From assembly GCA_964249735.1 (NCBI GenBank), contig CAXUDP010000024.1, forward strand, positions 1-42,181: DNA of 42,181 nt, given 5' to 3'. Source of the stretch: Lichenicola sp964249735 (GTDB taxonomy: Bacteria; Pseudomonadota; Alphaproteobacteria; Acetobacterales; Acetobacteraceae). The position numbers were made by a program, and so were the translations under genes. The notes beneath the pieces were generated by a model. The model was not told where the DNA came from and did no database searches. It saw only the letters and a list, made by a program, of their open reading frames with translations. Shown one piece after another: positions 27,860 through 36,083 of this stretch (positions are counted from its first letter, which is position 1; the number at the start of each line of letters is the position of its first letter).

Positions 27860-29752
27860 TCAATGCAGCGTCCGCACGCCCTTCTCGTCGGCGAAGATCG
27901 GCCAGTGCCCGTCCGCCAGCGCCACCAACGACGGCGACGGCACGCCGAGGCGCTGCGCATACACCCAGAGATAGGCGAGAGCGCGATGCACGTAGTCGCG
28001 AGTCTCGTCGCTGGGCAGGCTCTCGATGAACAGCAGCGGGTCGCCGTCCGGCTTCCAGCGTTCGACCGCGCTCGGTCCGGCATTGTAGCTCGCGAGCAGC
28101 CGGATCAGGTCGCCGTTCACGGCAGGCTCCGTCGCCAGGTAGGCGAGGTAGCGCTGGCCGAGCTCCAGATTGAGCCCGGCATTGTGCAGGGCGCTGGTAT
28201 TGCCGGCGAAGCGGTTCGGCTCGCCGAGCACGAAGCCCGCCGTCACCGGCATCAGCTGCATCAGCCCGTGCGCACCGGCGCCCGACACCGCCGACGCGTC
28301 GAAGTTCGATTCCAGCCTGGTCAGGGCATAGACCAGCGCCGGGTTCACGGTGAAGCCGCGACGGGGACTGAGGGCCGGGATCGGCAACCGGGCCTGATCG
28401 CGCGGCTGGCCGTCCCGGCTTTGCAGGATCGAGGCCATCTGCGACGACAGGGAGGTCAGCCCGGCGGCCTCGGACACCAGCTGGATCGAACGGCACAGCG
28501 CCATGTCGCCCTGCACCGCCGGCCAGAGCCGGCGCAGCGTCGCCTCGGCACGTTCGGGCTCGCCGACCTGAAGCAGGGCGAAGGCGCGCCGACCGGCCGG
28601 GGTCGCGCCGACCGCCTCGACGTCGATCTCCGACAGGGTCGCCTGGCCCGGCCCGGCCTCGACGTCATCCACGGCTGCCGGTATCGGCTGCCCCCACGGC
28701 CGGTCCCAGCTGCCGTCGGTGCGGCCGAGGATCCGGCTGGCCAACAGGCCATAGAAGGTGTGCGGCGCCGCCGCGGCGCGGCCGAGCCAGGACCGGTAGC
28801 CGGCACGATCTCCTTCCTGGAGATGCCCGCGTGCAGCCCAGAAGGCGGCGCCGGCGCGCAGGCCCGCCGCGGTCAGCCGGGCGCGGGATGCGGCCTCGAA
28901 CGCGGGCAGCGCCTGCTCCGGACGGCCGGCGCGCCAGGCGGCAAGGCCGGCGACGTAGCTGGCCAGGCCGATCCTGCCGCCGCTCGCGTCGAAGGCGGCG
29001 GCTGCGACGGCATGGGCCTGGTCGTCGTTGCCGCCGGCCGTGAACAGGTGCAGCGCGATCTCGGCGCGCAGCTGCGCTGCGTAGATCGGATCGATGTGCC
29101 GGGTGGCGGCGACCAGGCGCAGCGCGCTCGTCACCCCGGCTCCGTCGGGGGCGAGCCGCGCCTGTACTGTCCCGTCGAGCAGGACGTTGCGGGCGAAGGC
29201 CAGGCCGGCCCGATCGGCCTCCTCCGGCAGCGGGGCTGCCGGTGACCCGTTGCCCAGCGTCGTCTTGGCGGGTGCGGGACCGACGCCGCCGGCGGACGGA
29301 CTCGCGCTTGCCAGCAGCTGGAAGATCGCCGGCGCGTCCGGCAGGTCCGGGAAGGTCCTGAGCCAGGACCGGAGCTGCGACGGCGCGGGCCGGGCGGCCG
29401 GGGACAGGTAGCGCGCGGCGAGCAGGTCGCCGAGCAGGGTGTCGTCGTCCAGCTGGGCGGTCTCCGCGACCGCGGCCGGGATATCGCCGTCGCGCTGCAG
29501 GGCGAAGATGCGGCGGATCCGGGCGGCGGCGCCCGGTTCCAGCGGGTGCGGCAGGGTGACGATGCCGTCGTTGCCAGGGGTGGGCGCCAGTCGCGGCACC
29601 GCCATCGCGGTTTCCTCCGGCGCCGAGGATGGTCGGAACCGCTGCACCGGAGTCTGCGCCCGCAACGGCGCGGCCGCTCCGGCTAGAAAGGCGGCGCCGG
29701 CCAGAAAGGCCCTTGCCGCCATGGGGGGATGTCTGCCGAAGAGTCCGCGCAT
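27860..29752 (-). CDS. periplasmic lytic transglycosylase (SLT domain)
   Basis: 630 residues. An N-terminal signal peptide (MAARAFLAGAAFLAGAAAPLRAQ from the inner ATG) is followed by a long alpha-superhelical region (about 70-440) like the U-domain of Slt70. The C-terminal SLT domain has the catalytic Glu481 in YALTRLESNFDAS, then GAHGLMQLMPVTA and IRLLASYNAGPSAVERW. It cleaves peptidoglycan strands to 1,6-anhydromuramoyl ends. The ATG at 29752 was taken as start; an internal ATG at 29719 would give a shorter leader. It lies 109 bases after the uracil-DNA glycosylase gene. Confidence 0.92.
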   Translation of the reverse strand: MRGLFGRHPPMAARAFLAGAAFLAGAAAPLRAQTPVQRFRPSSAPEETAMAVPRLAPTPGNDGIVTLPHPLEPGAAARIRRIFALQRDGDIPAAVAETAQLDDDTLLGDLLAARYLSPAARPAPSQLRSWLRTFPDLPDAPAIFQLLASASPSAGGVGPAPAKTTLGNGSPAAPLPEEADRAGLAFARNVLLDGTVQARLAPDGAGVTSALRLVAATRHIDPIYAAQLRAEIALHLFTAGGNDDQAHAVAAAAFDASGGRIGLASYVAGLAAWRAGRPEQALPAFEAASRARLTAAGLRAGAAFWAARGHLQEGDRAGYRSWLGRAAAAPHTFYGLLASRILGRTDGSWDRPWGQPIPAAVDDVEAGPGQATLSEIDVEAVGATPAGRRAFALLQVGEPERAEATLRRLWPAVQGDMALCRSIQLVSEAAGLTSLSSQMASILQSRDGQPRDQARLPIPALSPRRGFTVNPALVYALTRLESNFDASAVSGAGAHGLMQLMPVTAGFVLGEPNRFAGNTSALHNAGLNLELGQRYLAYLATEPAVNGDLIRLLASYNAGPSAVERWKPDGDPLLFIESLPSDETRDYVHRALAYLWVYAQRLGVPSPSLVALADGHWPIFADEKGVRTLH

Positions 29753-29861
29753 GCCGCGCGGCTCTAGGCCCCACCTCCGGCCGGCGCAACCGTTCGGCCT
29801 GGCCCGTCTCAAAATCCGGGACGGCGCACCCGCAGGGAACCGGGGTTTCCGAAGGATCCGG

Positions 29862-30767
29862 TCACGCGTCTTTGACCGGATCGCGGGCCCGGCGCAGCCG
29901 CAGCAGGTCCGCCCAGGCGTCCCGTCGCGCCGGCAGGTGGCTGAGCAGGTAGGCCGGATGGCGCATGGCCAGGGCACGGGTGTTCTCGGGGAGGCCGGGC
30001 AGCACCGGGCGCTGCCAGCCGGCCTCGGCGCGTATGCTGCTGCCGGCAAGCAGCTTCGCCGGCCGGCTGCCCATCAGCACCAGGTGCGCCGGCCGGGCCA
30101 GCACCAGGAGCCGATGGAGGAACGGCAGGCAGATCGACAGCTCCAGCTCGCTCGGCGGCCGGTTGCCCGGCGGGCGCCACGGGATCAGCGGCACCAGCAG
30201 CAGGCGGGAGCGGTGCAGGCCGATGCTGTCCAGCATCCGGTCCAGCAGCAGGCCGGGCCGGCCGGCGAATGGGTGGCCGGTGCGGTCTTCTTCCCCGTCC
30301 GGCACTTCGCCGACGATTACCAGCCCGGCCTCCGGATCGCCCTCTGCGAACAGGAGGTTGGTGGCGGTGTCGCGCAGGCCGCAGCCGTCGAAGGCAGCGA
30401 GGACCGCACGCAGCGAGGCGATGTCGGTCGCGGCGGCGGCGGCCTCGCGCGCCGCGCCGGCAGGACCACCTGCCGCGACGCGGGCCGGGCCCGGCCCTGC
30501 GGTGCCGGAAGCGGGAGACACGGCGTCCGGCACCGCAAGCGGGCGCGTCGCCGCCACGGCCAGCGGTGCCGAGGCCGGGTGCAGCCGGTCGAGCGGGACC
30601 GGATCGAGCGCCTCGTCGGCACCCCACTCGATCTGCAGCCGCAGAAGGGAAAGCGCGTCCACCGAAGCGTCTCCGACCGGTCCGGGCAGGGATGAACCGT
30701 GGGCCGGCGCCGTGACGGCCAGGGAACACGGTTGGCGCGGGCCGGAGGAGCCGCTAGCCTCGGACAT
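29862..30767 (-). CDS. uracil-DNA glycosylase, family 4/5-like, alphaproteobacterial type
   Basis: 301 residues. An N-terminal segment with DALSLLRLQIEWGADEAL is followed by a low-complexity linker (65-115). The UDG domain from 116 has FDGCGLRDTATNLLFAEGD, the motif A region GEVPDGEED (153-161) followed by GHPFAGRPGLLLDRML, then PWRPPGNRPP, and MRHPAYLL as the C-terminal His motif. It removes uracil from DNA. Of the four cysteines that hold the 4Fe-4S cluster in family 4, only C129 and the one in SICLPFL are visible, which I believe is usual in alphaproteobacterial members. GEVPD is a departure from the common GEAPG. The start ATG is one base away from the divergent TPR gene start. Confidence 0.88.
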   Translation of the reverse strand: MSEASGSSGPRQPCSLAVTAPAHGSSLPGPVGDASVDALSLLRLQIEWGADEALDPVPLDRLHPASAPLAVAATRPLAVPDAVSPASGTAGPGPARVAAGGPAGAAREAAAAATDIASLRAVLAAFDGCGLRDTATNLLFAEGDPEAGLVIVGEVPDGEEDRTGHPFAGRPGLLLDRMLDSIGLHRSRLLLVPLIPWRPPGNRPPSELELSICLPFLHRLLVLARPAHLVLMGSRPAKLLAGSSIRAEAGWQRPVLPGLPENTRALAMRHPAYLLSHLPARRDAWADLLRLRRARDPVKDA

Positions 30768-30768
30768 T

Positions 30769-32469
30769 ATGCCATTCCCGCTCGTCCTGCGCATCGTCCC
30801 GGTTGCGGCACTCCTGCTCGCCCCGATGCCGCGCGGTGCCGCCGCCGACCCGGTGCCCGTCCCCGCGCCGGCCCTGGGTTCCTACTTGGCGGCCACGGTG
30901 GCCGGCTACCTGGGCGACAACGGCGTTGCCGCGAACCTGCTCCTGGACGCCGTGGCGCATGATCCGGGCGAGCACACGCTGCTGCAGCCGGCGTTCCTGT
31001 TCTCCACCCTGGCCGGACGGCCGGAAGCGGCGACGCTGGCGGTCCGCGTGCCGCCCAGCCTGATCACCGCGCTGGTGCTGGCCAATGCCGCCGCCGCGCG
31101 GGGCGACTGGGCGTCCGCGATCCGGAGCCTCGACGCCCTGCCGGGGTCCGCCCTGAACCAGACGATCCGGCCGCTTCTGCTGGCCTGGGCGCAGCAGGGC
31201 GCCGGCGACACCGACGCGGCGCTGCGCACCCTGGCCTCCGTCGGAAGCGGCGGCCCGCTGGCGAGCGCCTGCGCCCTGGAAGCGGGGCTGATCGCCGAGA
31301 CGGCCGGGCGCGAAACGGCGGCTGCCGGACTCTACCGCAACGCGACCAGCCTGTTCTCGGACTCCAGCCTCGCGGCGGTGCAGGAAGCGGGCGGGTTCTT
31401 GGTCCGCACCGGCCATGCAGACGAGGCGCGCGTCATGCTGCAGGTGCTGGTGCAGCACATCGCGCTGCTGGGCATGGTGCAGCCGGCGCTGTTCGACAGC
31501 CTGCGCAACCCGGTGGTGCGCGACCCGCGTCAGGGACTGGCGCACGCCTACCTGGCGATCGCCGCGCTGCTGCAGGACCCGAACAGCGGCGGCGGCGGCA
31601 AGGGCGCCAAGGAGGCGGCCGGCTTCATGCTCCGCTTCGCGCTCGACCTCGAACCCGGCCTGGCGCCGGCGCGCCTGATGATGGCGGAGCTGCTGGCGTC
31701 GGAGCATGCCGAGACGGCGATCGCGGTGCTGGCCGGCATCCCGCGCGACGACCCGCTGGCGCCGCTGGGCGAGCTGCGTTCGGCGACCCTGGCCTCGGTG
31801 GCCGGGCATCGCGACGAGGCCATCGCCCGCCTGCAGGCGCTAGTGCGCACCTATCCGGACCGGCCGGAGCCGGCGCAGACGCTGGGCGACGTGCTGTCGG
31901 CCGCCAAGCGCTATGGCGACGCGGTGGCGGCGTTCGACAAGGCGATCGACGACCGGCGCAGGCAGGGCGGAAGCGACCCCGGGCTGTCGGGCGAGGACTG
32001 GCAGCTGCTGTTCTCGCGCGCGGTCGCGTTCGACCGCCAGGACCGCTGGCCGCAGGCGAAGGCGGACCTCCAGCAGGCGCTCGCCCTGTCTCCGGAGGAA
32101 CCGTTCGTGCTCAACTATCTCGGCTACAGCATGGTGGAGCGGCACCAGGACCTGCACGAGGCGCGGTCGCTGATCCAGCGGGCGCTCGACGGCAGGCCGG
32201 ATGACGGCTCGATCCGCGACAGCCTGGGCTGGGCGATGCTGCGGCAGAACGACGTGCCGGGCGCGATCAGGACCCTGGAACAGGCGGCGGAGCAGATCCC
32301 GGAGGATCCCACCGTGAACTACCACCTGGGCTCGGCCTACTGGGCCGCCGGGCGGAAGATCGAGGCGGAGGACCAGTGGCGCTGGGCGCTGGTGCTGCAT
32401 CCGGAGCCGGACGACGCGGCGAAGATCCACGACGCGCTGCGGCAGGCGGGTGTCTCGGCCACGCCATGA
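30769..32469 (+). CDS. secreted TPR-repeat protein
   Basis: 566 residues. A signal peptide (LVLRIVPVAALLLAPMPRGAAA) is followed by many helical repeats. The clear TPR units are at the C-terminus: PEPAQTLGDVLSAAKRYGDA, EDWQLLFSRAVAFDRQDRW, PFVLNYLGYSMVERHQDLHE, GSIRDSLGWAMLRQNDVPGA and PTVNYHLGSAYWAAGRKIEA. Such proteins act as periplasmic or outer-membrane-associated scaffolds; the partner is unknown. The stop overlaps the ispE start as ATGA, so it is coupled to ispE, a pairing I associate with alphaproteobacteria. It starts one base from the divergent UDG start codon. Confidence 0.88.
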   Translation: MPFPLVLRIVPVAALLLAPMPRGAAADPVPVPAPALGSYLAATVAGYLGDNGVAANLLLDAVAHDPGEHTLLQPAFLFSTLAGRPEAATLAVRVPPSLITALVLANAAAARGDWASAIRSLDALPGSALNQTIRPLLLAWAQQGAGDTDAALRTLASVGSGGPLASACALEAGLIAETAGRETAAAGLYRNATSLFSDSSLAAVQEAGGFLVRTGHADEARVMLQVLVQHIALLGMVQPALFDSLRNPVVRDPRQGLAHAYLAIAALLQDPNSGGGGKGAKEAAGFMLRFALDLEPGLAPARLMMAELLASEHAETAIAVLAGIPRDDPLAPLGELRSATLASVAGHRDEAIARLQALVRTYPDRPEPAQTLGDVLSAAKRYGDAVAAFDKAIDDRRRQGGSDPGLSGEDWQLLFSRAVAFDRQDRWPQAKADLQQALALSPEEPFVLNYLGYSMVERHQDLHEARSLIQRALDGRPDDGSIRDSLGWAMLRQNDVPGAIRTLEQAAEQIPEDPTVNYHLGSAYWAAGRKIEAEDQWRWALVLHPEPDDAAKIHDALRQAGVSATP

Positions 32470-33398
32470 GCGGGACGGCCATGAGCTGGACTGATGGGCG
32501 GCTGGTCGAGCACGCCCATGCCAAGATCAACCTTTATCTGCACGTCACCGGGCGTCGGCCGGACGGCTACCACCTGCTCGACAGCCTGGCGGTGTTCGCC
32601 GGCGCGCACGACGTGCTGTCGGCGGTCCCGGCATCCGGACTGGGCTTGACGGTTTCGGGCCGGTTCGGCGCGAAGCTGCGCGACGAGGACACGTCCTCCA
32701 ACCTGGTGCTGCGGGCGGCGGCGCTGCTTGGCGGGACCGGCGCCGCCTTCGTGCTCGAGAAGAACCTGCCGGTCGCGTCGGGCATCGGCGGCGGCTCGGC
32801 CGACGCGGCGGCGGCGCTGCGGCTGCTGTGCCGGCTCTGGCCGGACCGCGCGGTCGACATGGACCGCCTGCACGCGCTGGCCGTCCCGCTCGGCGCGGAC
32901 GTGCCCGTCTGCCTCCTGCAGCGCCCGGCGCGGATGGGCGGCATCGGCGACGTGCTGTCGGCGGCGCCGTTGCTGCCGGATCACGGCCTGCTGCTGGTCA
33001 ATTGCGGGATGGCGGTATCCACGCCCGCGGTGTTCCGGACACGTGTGCCCGGGGTGCGGCCGCCGGCGGAGCTGCCGGACGGCTGGCGCGACGCCGCGGC
33101 CATGGCGGCCGGTCTCGGCCGCCTGCACAACGACCTGCAGCCGGCGGCGATCGCGCTTTGTCCCGCGATCGCGGGGGTGCTGGTGGCGATCGAGCGGCAA
33201 CGCGACTGCCTGCTGGCCCGCATGAGCGGCTCCGGCGCCACCTGCTTCGGGTTGTTTCCCGATGCCGCCGCCGCGGTTGCCGCGGCCGCCGCGCTGGAGC
33301 GTCCGGGCTGGTGGGTATGGGGCGGAGCACCGCACCGGCCCGCTCCGGATCGACGAGCCGACAAACGCATCGTGTCGGGCGGGCTCCCGATCCTGTAG
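32466..33398 (+). CDS. ispE: 4-diphosphocytidyl-2-C-methyl-D-erythritol kinase
   Basis: 310 residues. GHMP kinase with K20 in HAHAKINLYLHVTGRRPDGYH, the ATP loop PVASGIGGGSADAA at 102-115, the catalytic Asp144 in PLGADVPVCL, and the C-terminal GHMP motif MSGSGATCFGLF. It phosphorylates CDP-methylerythritol in the MEP pathway for isoprenoid precursors. The start overlaps the TPR stop by four bases; an in-frame ATG at 32481 is the alternative. Confidence 0.95.
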   Translation: MSGTAMSWTDGRLVEHAHAKINLYLHVTGRRPDGYHLLDSLAVFAGAHDVLSAVPASGLGLTVSGRFGAKLRDEDTSSNLVLRAAALLGGTGAAFVLEKNLPVASGIGGGSADAAAALRLLCRLWPDRAVDMDRLHALAVPLGADVPVCLLQRPARMGGIGDVLSAAPLLPDHGLLLVNCGMAVSTPAVFRTRVPGVRPPAELPDGWRDAAAMAAGLGRLHNDLQPAAIALCPAIAGVLVAIERQRDCLLARMSGSGATCFGLFPDAAAAVAAAAALERPGWWVWGGAPHRPAPDRRADKRIVSGGLPIL

Positions 33399-33429
33399 GG
33401 TGGAACGGGTCTCGCAGCGGGAGAATGAG

Positions 33430-33831
33430 ATGAGCGCACGTCCGGCACGGATGCAGGTTGCGGTTTCGGATGACCGGCAGGTCACCACCTTGACCCTGCT
33501 GCCGGAAAGCGGGCTCGAGGGCGAGGTGCCGCTGACGCTCGACCAGCTCGGCCAGCTGATCGCCATCCTGGGTCAGGCGCGGACGGCGATGCTGGACAAG
33601 CGCGCGGTGCCGCCGATGGAGGGGGCCGCCTTCACCCCGGTCTACCAGACCAAGTGGACGGTTCAGCCGGAAGCGCTGACCGAAGGCTCGATCATCGCCT
33701 TCCAGCATCCGGCGTTCGGGCCGGTCGGTTTCGTGCTGCCGCCGAACGACATCGAGAAGGTGGTGCGGGCGCTGACTGCGCATATGGGCATGGTGCACAG
33801 CAGCGAGCAGCGCCCGTCGAAGCCGAGCTGA
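33430..33831 (+). CDS. hypothetical protein, 133 residues
   Basis: Start ATG at 33430 with GGGAG about eight bases upstream. The protein is soluble, without signal peptide or membrane segments. It reads as an N-terminal beta segment (QVTTLTLLPESGL), a helix (LDQLGQLIAILGQARTAML), then FTPVYQTKWTVQPEALTEGSIIAFQHPAFGPVGFVLPPNDIEKVVRAL, which looks like an ordered alpha/beta fold. Codon use matches the neighbours, so it is probably real. I do not recognise the family. It lies 31 bases after ispE and may be in the same transcript. Confidence 0.75.
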   Translation: MSARPARMQVAVSDDRQVTTLTLLPESGLEGEVPLTLDQLGQLIAILGQARTAMLDKRAVPPMEGAAFTPVYQTKWTVQPEALTEGSIIAFQHPAFGPVGFVLPPNDIEKVVRALTAHMGMVHSSEQRPSKPS

Positions 33832-33952
33832 ACCGGTTCCGGCCGTCAGGAGACCAGGGCCCAGACCCGTTCAGCCGAACTGCCGGGTCCGGTGGCTTGC
33901 GGACATGCTGACGGGCCGAAACCCACCAGGCGCCAGGCTTTGGAGCTCGCTG

Positions 33953-34297
33953 CTACCCGTCGGACGCATCATCGGCAAGATTGAAGTCGCGTCGTCCACC
34001 CGTCTGCACGGTGACAACGGTCGCAGACCGCTCCCCGAGGTTTCTGACCCGATGCTGAACCTTCGGAGCAACCGCGCAAAAACATCCCGCGGCGAGTGCG
34101 GTACTAACCCTGTCGTCGCGCGTATCCACGGCTATATCGCCTTCAGTGGCAATGAAGTTGTCCGTGACATGCTCGTGCCAATGCCAGGCCGTCTCTTCAC
34201 CCGGTTCGAGGGTCTGTATCCAGATGCTCTGGTTGCTGCTGTCGAGTAAGAGGCGTCTTTTGATAAATTCGTCTTTAACTTCAGCAGTCTTGTGCAT
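33953..34297 (-). CDS. small cupin-domain protein
   Basis: 114 residues with the two cupin motifs: PGEETAWHWHEHVTDNFIATEGDI (motif 1, H39, H41 and a following Glu) and APKVQHRVRN (motif 2, H then N four residues on). A single-domain metal-binding beta-barrel is expected; the ligand or reaction is unknown. Base composition is clearly lower in GC than the neighbours (A/T-rich stretches such as 34250-34290), which suggests acquisition. It sits next to a TetR/SDR pair that also looks accessory. Confidence 0.75.
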   Translation of the reverse strand: MHKTAEVKDEFIKRRLLLDSSNQSIWIQTLEPGEETAWHWHEHVTDNFIATEGDIAVDTRDDRVSTALAAGCFCAVAPKVQHRVRNLGERSATVVTVQTGGRRDFNLADDASDG

Positions 34298-34432
34298 GAG
34301 CGCCCCGCATCATCGTGACGATTGCGCGCCTAAACCATCTTCGAGAACCTCGCAATCATACAGTTCAGCGACATTTCCGACGATCCTCGAAGCTGTCGCA
34401 TGCGGGTTTCGGAGCAGGCCACCACATCATCG

Positions 34433-35068
34433 CTAGGACCCGTGTCCGGCGGGCCAAGCCGTCATCGCAGCACCGGCGATTGCCAGCAGGTGGTCGCGCG
34501 TTGCCCCGTCGCGGGCCAGGGTGGACATGCCCTGGATCACCACCATCACCAGCCCGGCCAGCGCCGCCGCATCCGCAGTCGCCGGCAGCTCGCCGTTCAC
34601 CACCGATGCGGCAACCCGGCGCCGCAGGTGCTGCTCGACGTTTCCCCGCAGCTGCGCCAGCTCGGCCTGAACGTCCGCTGACTTTGCCGAGCCGCTGATT
34701 GCCGCGCTCGCCATCAGGCAGCCTGGCGGCGTGTCCGGCCCGGTGAAGCCATGCGCGGCTGCGCGGAGCAGGCCTTCCGCTGCCGCCCGTGCCGTTGCCG
34801 CGCCATCGATGATGTTCGCGGACGCGGTTCCCCCGGCCGAGTAGAGCTTCACGGCGTCCTGGAACAGCCGCTTCTTGTCGCCGAACGCCGCGTAGATGCT
34901 GGGCGGTGTCACGCCCAGCGCCGTCGTCAGGGCGTTGAGCGACGTGCCTTCGTAGCCATGGCGCCAGAACAGCAGCATCGCCTGGTGCAGCGCCGCGTCG
35001 CGGTCGAACGACAACGGTCGCCCACCAGTGCGAGGCGCCTCCCGCGCATCTTGTTCCGTATTGGTCAC
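34433..35068 (-). CDS. TetR-family transcriptional regulator
   Basis: 211 residues from a GTG with AAGGA eight bases upstream. The N-terminal helix-turn-helix is at about 22-68 (FDRDAALHQAMLLFWRHGYE, TSLNALTTALGVTPPSIYAAFGDKKRLFQDAV); the C-terminal ligand domain follows (PPGCLMASAAISGSAKS is the C-terminal TetR_C-like start often seen in oxidoreductase regulators). It is divergent from an SDR gene with 80 bases between, the classic arrangement for a repressor controlling both itself and its neighbour. Confidence 0.9.
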   Translation of the reverse strand: MTNTEQDAREAPRTGGRPLSFDRDAALHQAMLLFWRHGYEGTSLNALTTALGVTPPSIYAAFGDKKRLFQDAVKLYSAGGTASANIIDGAATARAAAEGLLRAAAHGFTGPDTPPGCLMASAAISGSAKSADVQAELAQLRGNVEQHLRRRVAASVVNGELPATADAAALAGLVMVVIQGMSTLARDGATRDHLLAIAGAAMTAWPAGHGS

Positions 35069-35148
35069 TATGAAATTCCTTGACAGCGATCGGACGGACC
35101 GGTAGCCAATTCAAACGTAGTGATTGCTATACAACAAGGAAACTGGCG
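35069..35148. promoter_or_regulatory. TetR/SDR divergent intergenic region (likely operator)
   Basis: 80 bases between the TetR GTG (35068) and the SDR ATG (35149), less GC-rich than the flanking genes. TTGACA is at 35080-35085 and TATACA at 35128-35133, but they are 42 bases apart and do not form one promoter. TAG-N6-CTA at 35118-35129 is the only symmetric element I see and its arms are only three bases. The region must hold the promoters; the operator cannot be fixed by eye. Confidence 0.4.
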
Positions 35149-35889
35149 ATGGGACAACTCGACGGCAAGGTCGCGATCGTGACCGGCTCCTCCAAGGGCA
35201 TCGGCGCCGGCATTGCGGAGCGGCTTGCCGCAGGCGGTGCTGCGGTCGTGGTCAACTATGTCCGCTCCGCTGCGGATGCCGCGGTCGTGGTGGACCGGAT
35301 CGCAGCGGCCGGCGGCCGGGCGTTCGCGGTCAAGGCCGACGTGTCGGAACCGGCCGAGATCCAGCTCCTGATCGATGCGGCAATGGAACGGTTCGACAGA
35401 CTAGACATCCTGGTCAACAACGCCGGCGTATACAGGATCGACTCGCTCGACGGCGTCACGCCCGAAAGCTTCGACGAGCATTACAGGCTGAACGTCCGCG
35501 GCCTGCTGCTTGCCACCCAGGCCGCAGCGCGCGTGCTGCCGGAGGGTGGGGTCGTGGTCAACATCAGCTCGGGCCTGGCGAAAAGCCCCTATCCGATGGT
35601 CCACGTCTACTCCTCCACCAAGGCGGCGGTGGACGCGCTGACCCGTACGCTGGGGATGGAGCTTGGTCTCCGCGGCATCCGCGTCGTCGGCATCGCGCCC
35701 GGCTTCACCGCAACGGAAGGCAACGCCGACACACGGGGGCAGGCAATGGACATGTTGCTCGCCAGGACCCCGCTCGGCCGCATCGGCCAGCCGGCGGACA
35801 TCGCGGCAGCCGTAGCCTACGCGGTTTCGGAGGATGCGGGCTGGATCACCGGCACCACCATCGACGTCGCCGGCGGCCTGGTGTTCTGA
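35149..35889 (+). CDS. SDR-family oxidoreductase (classical, glucose 1-dehydrogenase/ketoreductase-like)
   Basis: 246 residues. The cofactor motif TGSSKGIG is at 12-19, NNAG is at 90-93, catalytic S140 or S141 is in NISSG, and Y154-S-S-T-K158 completes the active site. The C-terminal GWITGTTIDVAGGLVF is the usual classical SDR ending. The ATG has AAGGA seven to eight bases upstream; the frame extends further upstream without support. Predicted NAD(P)H-dependent carbonyl reductase of unknown substrate, probably controlled by the divergent TetR regulator. Confidence 0.92.
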   Translation: MGQLDGKVAIVTGSSKGIGAGIAERLAAGGAAVVVNYVRSAADAAVVVDRIAAAGGRAFAVKADVSEPAEIQLLIDAAMERFDRLDILVNNAGVYRIDSLDGVTPESFDEHYRLNVRGLLLATQAAARVLPEGGVVVNISSGLAKSPYPMVHVYSSTKAAVDALTRTLGMELGLRGIRVVGIAPGFTATEGNADTRGQAMDMLLARTPLGRIGQPADIAAAVAYAVSEDAGWITGTTIDVAGGLVF

Positions 35890-36083
35890 AGCATGGCCCA
35901 TTCGCGCAGCCTCGCGGATCATGCCCTGGCTTGTTGTTTCACCAGGCGTCCTTGTTGGATCGGATGACACTCCGGCACCATCCTGTGTAGGCCCGGCCTC
36001 GTCCCGTTCGTCACCCGGGCGAGCCATACCCCGAGTTGCGCCTCTCTCGCGACAGGCGACCCGTCGCGCCTCGTGATCGGCCG

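Noticed and set aside
35080..35133. TTGACA and TATACA as a promoter for the SDR gene
   Set aside because: The two hexamers are 42 bases apart, far from the required 16-18.
35925..35946. CCTGG/CCAGG hairpin after the SDR gene as a terminator
   Set aside because: Only a five-base stem with a 12-base loop and no T-tract.
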